Positions 1 through 7,425 of a DNA stretch of 64,000 nucleotides are shown here, piece after piece. Numbering within the stretch: position 1 is the first letter of the stretch; every line of letters starts with the position of its first letter. The notes beneath the pieces are model-generated. The model searched no databases, had not been told where the DNA came from, and saw only the letters and a list, made by a program, of their open reading frames with translations. The translations under genes were made by a program, and so were the position numbers. Source of the DNA: JABCZZ01 sp964454545 (GTDB taxonomy: Bacteria > Pseudomonadota > Alphaproteobacteria > Rickettsiales > JABCZZ01); NCBI GenBank assembly GCA_964454545.1, contig CAYVTI010000003.1:1-64000 (forward strand). The letters run 5' to 3'.

Positions 1-200
1 GTTTGGAAGAATGCATTTCCCAACGAATGCTTACTGTTACTTCCGAAGGCCTTGTTCTGGGGGTGACGGCGCTGGCAGAATTTCGGGGATGGACCTAGAG
101 CAAATCGAGGATGCCATAACGAATGGCCAGCAATTTTCTGCTCCTAATAGGGGTAATCCTGCTCTCTTTTGGACGAAGGGACAGACGTATGGCGTCCTAC
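1..200. other. window edge; possible 3' end of a head-tail gene
   Basis: No complete gene is visible here. The third forward frame is open from base 3 to a TAG at 96-98 (31 codons, ending in AEFRGWT). By position just upstream of the gp10-like gene it could be the end of a head-tail connector gene, but the fragment is too short to recognise. The stretch 99-200 shows nothing convincing; it is the region downstream of the minus-strand DUF3291 gene. Confidence 0.25.
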
Positions 201-647
201 CTAGGTGGAAGGAATCGGAAATCGACGCTTGAAGGAAAAGGCAAATTCCGTTTCGCCGTGTTGACGCATATGTTCAAGGCGTTCCTTGGCTTCCTCCACA
301 GTGGGAATATGATTTTCAGGAACCCACCAGAGCGCCTGATAAACCTCGCCGAAATGCTCAAACCAACTGCGGCGCTGCTTCATAACTTCACGATGGCTGC
401 TGGCATAGACATACTTATATAAGTCGTCCAGCGATGTCCAGACGGACATGTTGAACAATATGCTGCCGTCTTCGTAAGCGCGAAGCGCAGTCGCATTGCC
501 TTCATAGGACTGATACCGCCAGATAAAGCCTGGGCTATTATCTGCCAGCGCGTTGATTTCCTCAATTCTCGCCACAAACCCGGCCATCACTGGATCTGTG
601 AGAGGTGCCAGCATGCGTGCGATGTTTACCTGGGCGAGATGGTACAT
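201..647 (-). CDS. DUF3291 domain-containing protein
   Basis: A 148-residue protein beginning MYHLAQVNIARML. The pattern LAQVNIA, PLTDPVM, EINALADNSPGF, ILFNMSVW, a WFEHF segment and the LWWVPENHIPT block is the signature of the DUF3291 family, whose biochemical role is unknown. The open frame runs upstream to 998, but homology begins at the ATG at 647, and the upstream part is antisense to the gp10-like gene. No signal peptide or membrane segment is seen, so it should be cytosolic. It is transcribed against the virion genes that flank it, the arrangement of a moron gene inside a tail operon. Confidence 0.85.
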   Translation of the reverse strand: MYHLAQVNIARMLAPLTDPVMAGFVARIEEINALADNSPGFIWRYQSYEGNATALRAYEDGSILFNMSVWTSLDDLYKYVYASSHREVMKQRRSWFEHFGEVYQALWWVPENHIPTVEEAKERLEHMRQHGETEFAFSFKRRFPIPST

Positions 648-707
648 TTTATTACTCCATGTCTGAGTTTGCCGATAATAACGTAACCATTCTTTCCCGC
701 AACGCCC

Positions 708-1181
708 ATGTTTGAGATTACGGTCCACAGCGAAGAAGTACAGGCATGGCTTTCCGGGATGCCGGGAGCTTTGCAGAATGCGCTCGCCGTCAAATCCCGG
801 GCGATTGCGGATGCATTGAAACAGAAGGTGGACGATAAGCTGAGCGGCGCAGTGCTGCAAAGCAAGACTGGTCTCCTGAAAAACAGCATTGCAAGCGGGA
901 CGGAGGAAAACGGTGACGGCGTTCGTGCCAGCGTTTTTGTAGATGGCGATGTGCCTTATGCCGCGATTCAGGAATATGGCGGCGTTACCAAGGAGCATAT
1001 CATACAGGCGGTGAACAGCAAAACGCTAAGTTTCGCCATGAATGGCAAACAGTCGTTCTTTGCGTATGTCAATCACCCAGGCTCGGTTATTCCGGAGCGT
1101 TCTTACCTGCGGTCATCATTGGATGATATGGGTGACGAGATTACAGATGGGATGAACGATGCAATAGAATCTGGAATCTAG
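708..1181 (+). CDS. HK97-gp10-like phage morphogenesis protein
   Basis: A 157-residue protein. Its features fit the HK97 gp10 / head-tail completion family: a helical N-terminal part, then the VPYAAIQEYGG motif near residues 103-113, and a late PERSYLRSSLDDM segment followed by a C-terminal helix. Members act at the head-tail joint or as tail completion proteins during virion assembly. In RcGTA and many siphoviruses a gene of this type sits directly upstream of the tail terminator gene, as here. The stop codon lies inside a repeated GAATCTGGAATC sequence that forms the hairpin at 1181-1209. Confidence 0.88.
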   Translation: MFEITVHSEEVQAWLSGMPGALQNALAVKSRAIADALKQKVDDKLSGAVLQSKTGLLKNSIASGTEENGDGVRASVFVDGDVPYAAIQEYGGVTKEHIIQAVNSKTLSFAMNGKQSFFAYVNHPGSVIPERSYLRSSLDDMGDEITDGMNDAIESGI

Positions 1182-1209
1182 AATCTGGAATTTTCCAAAT
1201 TCCAGATTC
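1181..1209. repeat. perfect 13-bp intergenic hairpin
   Basis: The arm at 1181-1193 (GAATCTGGAATTT) is perfectly complementary to 1197-1209 with a 3-base loop. A direct copy of the left arm (GAATCTGGAATCT) begins at 1168. There is no T-run after the stem, so it is not a classical terminator. A related GAATCTGGAATCTTGAAATTC string recurs near 6702-6724 after the tape-measure gene. Confidence 0.8.
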
Positions 1210-1223
1210 CAAACTCACTAACA

Positions 1224-1667
1224 ATGAAGATAGCTATGAACCGCGAATCCATTATCACCGCATTGTTCAACCTGGTGAGCAATGCCGCCGCATTCAATAC
1301 TGCGAGCAGGCGGCTGCAGCTGTGGAGCAGCGTTGCTTCCACGGATAAGCCCGCGTTATTTATGTGCGAGCGTGGCGAAACTTATACGCGTGCGGGTGAA
1401 GCGGTGCCGGAGTCGGTGACCCTCAATGTCGATCTCTATATCTATACGGATGCGGGCAAGGAGCAGAGTGCAGTACCCGCAACCGTGCTTAATAATCTCA
1501 TAGATGCGATTGATGCTGCGCTTGCGACCAATTATCTCACCGGACTGCAGACGCTGGGCGGGCTGGTATCGCATTGCTGGATCGAGGGAAAACTGATGAA
1601 AGATGCAGGAGATCTGGATGGTGACGGAGTCGCAGTCATTCCGGTCAGAATTCTAGTGCCACGTTAG
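1224..1667 (+). CDS. phage tail terminator-like protein (DUF3168-like)
   Basis: A 147-residue protein; ATG codons at 1224 and 1236 are both possible, and MNRESIITALFNLV from 1236 looks like the more usual family beginning. The fold pattern is N-terminal helix, core strands (LNVDLYIYT), a long helix (AVPATVLNNLIDAIDAAL) and a C-terminal strand (VAVIPVRILV). This resembles DUF3168/tail-terminator proteins that cap the tail tube before head joining. It follows the gp10-like gene and precedes the tube gene, the normal siphovirus order. The last 15 bases overlap the converging minus-strand gene at 1653. The family assignment rests on pattern and position. Confidence 0.7.
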   Translation: MKIAMNRESIITALFNLVSNAAAFNTASRRLQLWSSVASTDKPALFMCERGETYTRAGEAVPESVTLNVDLYIYTDAGKEQSAVPATVLNNLIDAIDAALATNYLTGLQTLGGLVSHCWIEGKLMKDAGDLDGDGVAVIPVRILVPR

Positions 1668-2273
1668 AGAATCCGTTTTCTCAGCGCAGGTCAGGAACCG
1701 GATGCGCTCATTGATATCGCTGAGCTGCGGGCTGATGTCCGTCATGATTTCCGAAATTTTCAGCAGGCTTTCCAGTATGGAAGGATCGATAAGATGCCCT
1801 CTGGTTTCAATAGCATTGAGAACGGAAAGAAATGTGTATCTCTGCCATTCCAGACAGCGGTCGTTGCACCTGCCCGTGCCGTGGATGTCCTGCGGCAGGA
1901 TAACGGAATAGCAGACAAGAAGGCTCTGCTCTATGGCGGCAAGCGCTGCATTGAGATTGGCGTCAAGCGCGGGTTTTTCCATAATGAGGATGGCGCGGGC
2001 GAAATGCGGGATATATTCATTTTTCACCCATAATATCGATTTGCTGAGCGCCTCTATGGTTGTGACCGGGGCTATTTCGCCTGCGGCAGGAGTAATTTCC
2101 AGAATCGTTTCCGTGATGTCGCGCTGCATGACAGACCCCAGTTTCGCAAGCGGCAATGTCTTTGCAAGCAGGGTAAGCATCTCCACGGAGTTGGCCCTGG
2201 AAATATTTCCCTTCAGCCACTGCATCAGGTTGTGTTGTAAATTGTCCGGCGTTCCGTTCTGTGCGTGTTTCAT
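1653..2273 (-). CDS. unknown protein, moron-like insertion
   Basis: A 206-residue helical protein without signal peptide or membrane span. I do not recognise a family. It starts MKHAQNGTPDNLQHNLMQWL and is rich in Leu/Ile heptads. It converges on the tail-terminator gene, with 15 bases of overlap, and is divergent from the tail-tube gene. Codon use resembles the neighbouring genes, and the opposite-strand frames look like shadows. It is one of the antisense cargo-like genes interleaved with the tail genes. Confidence 0.65.
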   Translation of the reverse strand: MKHAQNGTPDNLQHNLMQWLKGNISRANSVEMLTLLAKTLPLAKLGSVMQRDITETILEITPAAGEIAPVTTIEALSKSILWVKNEYIPHFARAILIMEKPALDANLNAALAAIEQSLLVCYSVILPQDIHGTGRCNDRCLEWQRYTFLSVLNAIETRGHLIDPSILESLLKISEIMTDISPQLSDINERIRFLTCAEKTDSLTWH

Positions 2274-2376
2274 TTTAGCCCTCCCTTTTAATGGGAATTG
2301 AACACTTGGCCTGACGGTAGCACGGAATTGTTACAGGATTATGACAATAATGCATTTTTCTAAAATTATATAATTA

Positions 2377-2390
2377 AGGAGATTTAACCT
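2377..2390 (+). promoter_or_regulatory. strong ribosome binding site of the tail-tube gene
   Basis: AAGGAGATTTAACCT precedes the ATG at 2391, and an AT-rich stretch (TTCTAAAATTATATAATT) lies just upstream at about 2357-2376. This is the best Shine-Dalgarno in the tail block and fits the high expression expected for a tube protein. A promoter is likely in 2274-2376 because the upstream gene is divergent, but I cannot place -35/-10 boxes with confidence. Confidence 0.55.
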
Positions 2391-3149
2391 ATGACTGCAT
2401 ATGCATTCGGTACCGGTACGCTTATCGCCAAGCGCACGGATACTGCCAATACGCCCCCGTTCATGTTCGGAGTTCTCCAGAGCGTATCGCTTGATTTCGA
2501 CCAGAAATTAGAATCGCTTACCGGGCAGAACAAGGTGGCGGTGGCATTGGGGGACGGCGAGCTCAAAATCAGCGGCAAGGCGAAATTTGCGCGCCTGCAG
2601 ATGACATTGTTCAACAACCTGCTTGCGGGCCAGCCGTCCAATTCCGGATCGCTTGAAATGGCGAGCGCGGGCGAGTCCGCCACCGTGCCTGCGTCAGGTC
2701 CCTATACTTATGTAGTGGCCAATGCTGCGCAAGTTCCGCTTGAGGACTTCGGCGTGTTTTACAGTAACAGTGGCATCCAGCTTGTGCCGGTGGCATCGGG
2801 TCCGGCTACCGGGCAATATGCTTTCAATGCGTCCACCGGCACCTATACGTTTGCCGCAGGGGATGCGAATGCGGCGGTGTATGTGTATTACACCTATACT
2901 TCCCCGTCGGGAAACAAGATCGCCTATGCCAACCCGTTGATGGGAACCTCCCCGGTGTTCGAGGTCTATTTCAAAACTACCACCAGCAATTTCGGCGTCG
3001 CCAAGGACGTAACCATCAGGCTTAACGCCTGCAAGTCGAGCAAGCTTTCGCTCGCATTCGCCAACCAGAAATTCGTCATACCGGAATTCGATTTTCAGGC
3101 ATTCGCGGACGCTTCCGGGAACGTGTTCACGCTTTCTACCAGTGAATAG
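2391..3149 (+). CDS. phage major tail (tube) protein
   Basis: A 252-residue protein. It opens with an AFGTGTLIAKRTD segment, then a VSLDFDQKLESLTGQNKVAVALG segment typical of siphovirus tube subunits, and a KISGKAKFA strand. The central region 80-160 (PYTYVVANA, GQYAFNASTGTYTFA) resembles a small beta insertion seen in many tail tube proteins. The last third returns to the tube fold. It polymerises to form the tail tube, the counterpart of RcGTA g9. It lies between two minus-strand genes and so probably has its own promoter. Confidence 0.85.
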   Translation: MTAYAFGTGTLIAKRTDTANTPPFMFGVLQSVSLDFDQKLESLTGQNKVAVALGDGELKISGKAKFARLQMTLFNNLLAGQPSNSGSLEMASAGESATVPASGPYTYVVANAAQVPLEDFGVFYSNSGIQLVPVASGPATGQYAFNASTGTYTFAAGDANAAVYVYYTYTSPSGNKIAYANPLMGTSPVFEVYFKTTTSNFGVAKDVTIRLNACKSSKLSLAFANQKFVIPEFDFQAFADASGNVFTLSTSE

Positions 3150-3182
3150 AAGAGCTTATTCTTCGTTATTTTGTGATGGCGC

Positions 3183-4019
3183 TCATATCAGCGGGTTCTT
3201 GCCGAGGTAGAATTTCAGCGACAGGCCGACGGGATCGGTTATCGCCTGCTGGAATATCCTGCTAATCTGCGCGCCTGCCTGCGGGGATTCCTTCACAATA
3301 TTGATAAAAGTATCCGCCCCTTCGTTAGTAAGCACCAGTTCCGTATGGGCTTCGGCCGCGCCGTAGCGCATCTTCTTATAGAAATCCCTGCGGCCTACCA
3401 CGAAATGCTGTCCGCGCGCGTATTCCGGAAGGTATGGCTGCAGCTGCGCATTAAGCGCTTTGGGCAGGTCGAACAATATGTTCGTCGCCGCGTGTTCTGC
3501 GTAACGTTCGGCATACCCGCGCCTGTCGTCAGGCGAAGCAACGCCTTGGATGAAAAACTGGCGTTCGCCATCCAGCGCGTAGGTGGTTCTCACTTCGGCC
3601 TTGTCGCCAAACAGTTTGCGAAGCGCTTCCCTTTTGGCCTTGCCTTCGTCGATATCCTGCTGGATGCGTTTCAGGTTACGCAGGAAAATAGTTGCCTGTT
3701 CCTTGTCCAGTTTCCTGATCAGGGTTTCAGGTATCTGCACCATATCCATGCCGGGATCCGGCGCGGACCAGTTATAGACCATGATGACTTCGCTATAATC
3801 ACCGCTTTTTCTTGCCTTGCGCATTCTCTCTTCGTCCTGGCCGATAGTGTTGCGCATACCCTGGATATAGGCTTCCGCCATGAAAACAACGCAGTCTCTC
3901 GTATGCAGGATATAGATGGTATGCCTTTTGCCGGCGGGGGCGCTGTCATAGGATTTTATTTCGCAGTGCTGCTCAAGAAAATCAAGCAGCTCCTCTTTTT
4001 TTGTCCGTTCTTTTTTCAT
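3183..4019 (-). CDS. unknown 278-residue protein, moron-like
   Basis: Starts MKKERTKKEELLDFLEQ; a charged, soluble protein with no signal peptide, membrane segment or recognised catalytic motif. The segment HTIYILHTRDCVVFMAEAYIQGM near 33-56 could be a beta-rich core, and residues 105-140 (RKLDKEQATIFLRNLKRI...) are probably a coiled coil. It runs antisense between tail tube and tail chaperone genes. Residue composition is normal, so I take it as a real gene. Function unknown. Confidence 0.65.
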   Translation of the reverse strand: MKKERTKKEELLDFLEQHCEIKSYDSAPAGKRHTIYILHTRDCVVFMAEAYIQGMRNTIGQDEERMRKARKSGDYSEVIMVYNWSAPDPGMDMVQIPETLIRKLDKEQATIFLRNLKRIQQDIDEGKAKREALRKLFGDKAEVRTTYALDGERQFFIQGVASPDDRRGYAERYAEHAATNILFDLPKALNAQLQPYLPEYARGQHFVVGRRDFYKKMRYGAAEAHTELVLTNEGADTFINIVKESPQAGAQISRIFQQAITDPVGLSLKFYLGKNPLI

Positions 4020-4118
4020 GCTATCTAAACAGTGAAATTATTCCCGGCCACAGGTTCTTCTATGCACATTCTGGATACGCATAGAATTCATAATAACTAT
4101 AAATAGCGCGAGTTTCAA

Positions 4119-4499
4119 ATGGATAATGATGCTGATACGAATGATGCAGCCGCAATAACCTTGGGCGGCAAAATGTGGCAGGTGCCGGTACTGACCGCGC
4201 GGCAGAACAAGGTAATCGACCCGCTTATTCTCGGCCTGCTCCCGATATTTTCCGAATGGCAGCATGACAAAGCAGCGGCGCTTTCCCGGCTCGGTTCAGA
4301 ACAATATGATTCCTTGCTTGAGATTGCTTTTGTCGCCATACGCCGTGCGCATCCGGATCTTACGCACGAGAAGTTTCTCGATTTACCCGTAACGCTGCCG
4401 GAACTCATTACGGCGTTCAGCGCCATTGCCCAGCAGACCGGGGTTTTCCAGAAGGCACCGGCGGAGGCAGTCGCGCCGGGGGAAGCAGCGGGGGAGTAA
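4119..4499 (+). CDS. tail assembly chaperone, upstream frame (G-like)
   Basis: A 126-residue protein that starts MDNDADTNDAAAITLGGK. Its size, position between tail tube and tape measure, and the second overlapping frame after it identify it as the first tail assembly chaperone (lambda G-like; RcGTA g10 position). Such chaperones coat the tape-measure protein before tube polymerisation. The C-terminus is Ala/Glu/Gly-rich and ends at a G-run followed by TAA, where a -1 shift would continue into the next frame. Confidence 0.75.
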   Translation: MDNDADTNDAAAITLGGKMWQVPVLTARQNKVIDPLILGLLPIFSEWQHDKAAALSRLGSEQYDSLLEIAFVAIRRAHPDLTHEKFLDLPVTLPELITAFSAIAQQTGVFQKAPAEAVAPGEAAGE

Positions 4500-4732
4500 C
4501 TCCCCCCGCATTGGACTGGGACAGGATAATCGCCCATACCTGCAATATGACAGGCTGGACGTGGGATTATGTTGAAGGCAACATGACCATGCCGCGCCTG
4601 AAGGCATTGCATGAAGAGTGGCAACGCCATCCGCCGCTGCCGCTTATGGTAGCCGCGTATCTTGGCATAAAGCCCAAGGAGGAAGGCACGGCGGATGAAC
4701 TCATAGAGCGCATTTGCAGGTCTACACCCTAA
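4119..4732 (+). CDS. predicted -1 frameshift fusion tail chaperone (GT-like)
   Basis: The first chaperone frame ends TAA at 4497-4499. The -1 frame is open from at least 4487 through 4732 with no stop. The run GGGGG at 4490-4494 sits just before the stop, and GCGGGGGAG / CTCCCCCCGC (4488-4510) can form a hairpin around it. A ribosome slipping back one base on the G-run would make a fusion of about 203 residues. This is the standard strategy of siphovirus tail chaperones. Slippage itself is inferred, and the shift could alternatively be replaced by initiation at the TTG at 4511. Confidence 0.55.
4511..4732 (+). CDS. tail assembly chaperone, downstream frame (T-like)
   Basis: A 73-residue frame beginning at a TTG with no evident Shine-Dalgarno, which favours expression by frameshift from the preceding gene. 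The pattern WDRIIAHTCNMTGWTWDYVE, MTMPRLKALHEEW, HPPLPLMVAAYLG is that of the small RcGTA g10.1 / phage tail-chaperone family found just before tape measures. If translated alone it would be a small helical protein that binds the tape measure. Confidence 0.75.
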   Translation: MDWDRIIAHTCNMTGWTWDYVEGNMTMPRLKALHEEWQRHPPLPLMVAAYLGIKPKEEGTADELIERICRSTP

Positions 4733-4750
4733 GAGTCGCCGCAGAAATAA

Positions 4751-5263
4751 TTATTTCTTTTGGATGGCGGTATATTTTCCGGCTGCTGCGATCTGCGTTT
4801 TGACGCTCAGAGCGGAAACAGGTACCGTGATCGCTGTTTTATCCGTTGCAGTGATAGTGATCCGGTAGCCTCCGCTTGCATGCGCCGCTAGATCCGCTGT
4901 TGTTAAATCAATTGCCATTACTTCGCCCATTGCGCATTTTGCGTTTATGCAGGGTTTGCCGTTCTTGAGGATATGATTCAGCTTTATGCGCTTGCGGGTT
5001 TCATCCGCGGCGTGATTAAAAATCTTGCGGGATGATCCTGCATATTTCACGGTGATGTACAGCTGGTGATGGGGAGTTGCGGTATCTTTGTCCACAAAGG
5101 TTTTCAGCGTCCACTCCGCACCGGATTGCGCATCATGATCCGTCTGCCCCGTTATGATGATTTCGTTGCTCAGGTCATCTACCTTCACTGTCTGGAGCTT
5201 GTCTTCCGGGGATGCGCATGCGCAGGCCAGCAATAGCAGGGAGATGAATAACGTTCTTTTCAT
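4751..5263 (-). CDS. putative lipoprotein, moron-like
   Basis: About 170 residues. The N-terminus MKRTLFISLLLLACAC has a short charged region, hydrophobic core and a lipobox-like LLAC, so export and lipidation are likely. ATG at 5263 is preferred; an ATG at 5272 would add three residues. The mature part is beta-rich (WTLKTFV, HQLYITVKYAG, YRITITATD) with a CINAKC cysteine pair near the middle. No family is recognised. It is antisense to the tail genes and back-to-back with another lipoprotein gene, so this pair may alter the cell surface of the lysogen. That role is inference. Confidence 0.65.
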   Translation of the reverse strand: MKRTLFISLLLLACACASPEDKLQTVKVDDLSNEIIITGQTDHDAQSGAEWTLKTFVDKDTATPHHQLYITVKYAGSSRKIFNHAADETRKRIKLNHILKNGKPCINAKCAMGEVMAIDLTTADLAAHASGGYRITITATDKTAITVPVSALSVKTQIAAAGKYTAIQKK

Positions 5264-5357
5264 AAGTAGCATCCCGGTTAAAATTCATAACGTATTAATA
5301 TGAAGAGAAAATAGTTAACGCCAGTGTTTTTTCAAAGCCATTGCAACGGATGACGTT

Positions 5358-5834
5358 ATGCAATATTCTGCATTGCATATGAAATGCCGTCCTATCATTT
5401 CTGCTATTACGCTTGTGCTCGCCGCATGCACTCCCGGCATGTCGCAGCAGCAGGTGGCTTTTCTGCACGAACTGGCGGATCGCCCGGTAACGTGCGAGGC
5501 AGGCGGTGACTGTGATGATAAATGGAACAGGGCGATAGAATGGGTAAATGCGCATTCCGAGACAGGAATTCGGACGATAAACCCCAACCTTATCCAGACC
5601 TATCTCATATATACGGGGGATAAGACCGAGAAATACCCTGAATTCTCGGTGGTGAAATATAAAAAGCGCGATGATGTCTTTACTGTCACATTCACATCGT
5701 ATTGCGATTACGGCATACCCTGCAATCCTTCGGCCATCAAGCGCAGGGCCGACTTCGTAACGTTTGTCCTGGGGCCGCCAGCCGGGGTTACCGTGCATGG
5801 AGACACGGCGACCAAAATGATTCATACACCCTAG
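5358..5834 (+). CDS. putative lipoprotein
   Basis: A 158-residue frame; a start at the second ATG (5379, MKCRPIISAITLVLAACTPG) gives a clean lipoprotein signal with lipobox LAAC. The mature region contains paired cysteines (CEAGGDC, YCDYGIPC) and acidic and aromatic residues, with no recognised domain. It is divergent from the lipoprotein gene at 4751 and lies directly before the tape measure gene. Lipoproteins at this site in prophages sometimes block superinfection, but nothing in the sequence proves that here. Confidence 0.65.
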   Translation: MQYSALHMKCRPIISAITLVLAACTPGMSQQQVAFLHELADRPVTCEAGGDCDDKWNRAIEWVNAHSETGIRTINPNLIQTYLIYTGDKTEKYPEFSVVKYKKRDDVFTVTFTSYCDYGIPCNPSAIKRRADFVTFVLGPPAGVTVHGDTATKMIHTP

Positions 5835-5880
5835 AGCCAGACAGGTTCTTCTCATTAAGCCCTGAAAGTTGAGGTGTGCA

Positions 5881-6702
5881 ATGTCCGATAACAGGATCGA
5901 TATTGTATTCGGCGCAGTTACGGATGAATTCAAATCCGGATTGAATGCCGTGAACGACGCGCTTGGTTACGTAAAGCTGCACGTCCAGAATACGCAGAGT
6001 CCCATTAGCGAATTATTTGCGACCATGGAACGCTCGTCTGACTCCGCCATAGCGGCCATGATGAAGGGAACGGAGAACTGGCATCAGGCAACTTTGAAAA
6101 TCATCCAGGATCTGGAAATAAAATTTGTCCAGTTGAACGCCAACAAATTGCTGCATGAACTGGCAACCAATGTGCTTGGCCTGGAAGAAGTGAAAACAAG
6201 AAATGCAGCGGAAATCGTTTCCAATGAAACGAAGAATGCTGCGATTACGGCAAGCAATGCGGAAACGGCGAACGTCAGCGCCGGTTCACATGCGGCGCAG
6301 TTGATAAAGCAGATCGGTTCCGACGCTGCCGCGGCCTATGCCGGTGTTTATGCGAATATGTCGCCGGTGTTTGGGCCTGCCGCTGCCATACCTGCAGGCA
6401 TCGCCTATGCGTCCGTTGCAGCGATGGAAGGGTTGGTGTCGCTCGATGTCGGCGCGTGGAACCTGGGAAGCGATATGATCGCGCAGTTACATCAGGGAGA
6501 AATGGTGGTGCCACAGAATTTTGCGCAGGGCCTGCGCGACGGTGGCGGTTTGGGCGGCGGCGATAATTACACCATCAACATCAATGCTATCGATACCCAG
6601 ACCGGCGCGCAGTTTCTTAAGAATAATGCTGCGAATATTGCCAGCGCGCTTTCCTCGCAGGTCAGGAGTTTCAATAGGAATGTCCCGGCGTGGAAAGGAT
6701 AG
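5881..6702 (+). CDS. short tail tape measure protein (RcGTA g11-like)
   Basis: A 273-residue protein from the ATG at 5881 (MSDNRIDIVFGAVTDEF). A TTG at 5869 would extend it by 4 residues; TGAGG upstream favours 5881. The middle is a long helical stretch, followed by an Ala/Gly-rich hydrophobic region (AAYAGVYANMSPVFGP, AIPAGIAYASVAAMEG). The C-terminus, with the IAQLHQGEMVVPQNFAQGLR motif and NYTININAID, is characteristic of GTA-type tape measures. It sets tail length and, at this size, would specify a short tail. It is encoded directly ahead of the distal tail genes. Confidence 0.8.
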   Translation: MSDNRIDIVFGAVTDEFKSGLNAVNDALGYVKLHVQNTQSPISELFATMERSSDSAIAAMMKGTENWHQATLKIIQDLEIKFVQLNANKLLHELATNVLGLEEVKTRNAAEIVSNETKNAAITASNAETANVSAGSHAAQLIKQIGSDAAAAYAGVYANMSPVFGPAAAIPAGIAYASVAAMEGLVSLDVGAWNLGSDMIAQLHQGEMVVPQNFAQGLRDGGGLGGGDNYTININAIDTQTGAQFLKNNAANIASALSSQVRSFNRNVPAWKG

Positions 6703-6761
6703 AATCTGGAATCTTGAAATTCTTCAGATTTCATTTCCGCTAACTATTAATTGGTTAAGTT

Positions 6762-7370
6762 ATGTCTACATCCGTTCTTCCCCCGCTCGTCGGGCTAGGG
6801 TTTGATGTCGTGCGCACGCTCCTGTGGGATACGGTCGTGCAGCAATCGCTCTCCGGTAAGGAGACACGTTTTGCGCGCCAGACCTATCCGCGCTGGAAAT
6901 GGGATCTTGCCTATAATGTGCTGCGCAGCGGCGCAAACTATACGGAATTGCAGCAACTAGCAGGGTTCTTCAATTTACGGCAGGGGCAGTTCGATACATT
7001 TTTATATCAGGACGCCGACGATAACAGCGTGACGGGACAGCCCGTAGCTACAGGCGACGGCACGACGACGGGCTTTCAGCTGATACGTTCTTTCGGCGGA
7101 TTTGTTGAACCGGTGCTGGCTCCCAATACGGTAAGTGCGGTGTATATAAACGGCGTTGTGCAGACCAGCGGATTTTCCATCAGCGCGTGGGGCAGCGCAT
7201 CTCCGGGCGTGATTACGTTTGCGTCCGCCCCGGCGATCGGCGCTGCCGTCACTGTGGATTTCACCTATTATTTCCCCGTGCGCATGAGCGCGGACAGCGT
7301 GTCGTTCAATATGTTTCTTTCCGGTTATTACAAGGCCAAGAAGTTTGGTTTTATTAGTGTAAAAAATTAA
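6762..7370 (+). CDS. DUF2460 distal tail protein (RcGTA g12-like)
   Basis: A 202-residue protein. The blocks RQTYPRWKWDLAYNVLRSG, LAGFFNLRQGQFDTFLYQD, GTTTGFQLIRSFG, and VTVDFTYYFPVRMSADSVSF are diagnostic of DUF2460, the distal tail (Dit-like) protein of RcGTA-type tails. It forms the ring between the tube end and the tip proteins. It follows the tape measure and precedes the DUF2163 gene, the invariant GTA order. Confidence 0.9.
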   Translation: MSTSVLPPLVGLGFDVVRTLLWDTVVQQSLSGKETRFARQTYPRWKWDLAYNVLRSGANYTELQQLAGFFNLRQGQFDTFLYQDADDNSVTGQPVATGDGTTTGFQLIRSFGGFVEPVLAPNTVSAVYINGVVQTSGFSISAWGSASPGVITFASAPAIGAAVTVDFTYYFPVRMSADSVSFNMFLSGYYKAKKFGFISVKN

Positions 7371-7425
7371 TGAGCAGAGTTGCGCAATCATCTTCACTCA
7401 GCTCTAACCACTCATCCCTCTCTTT

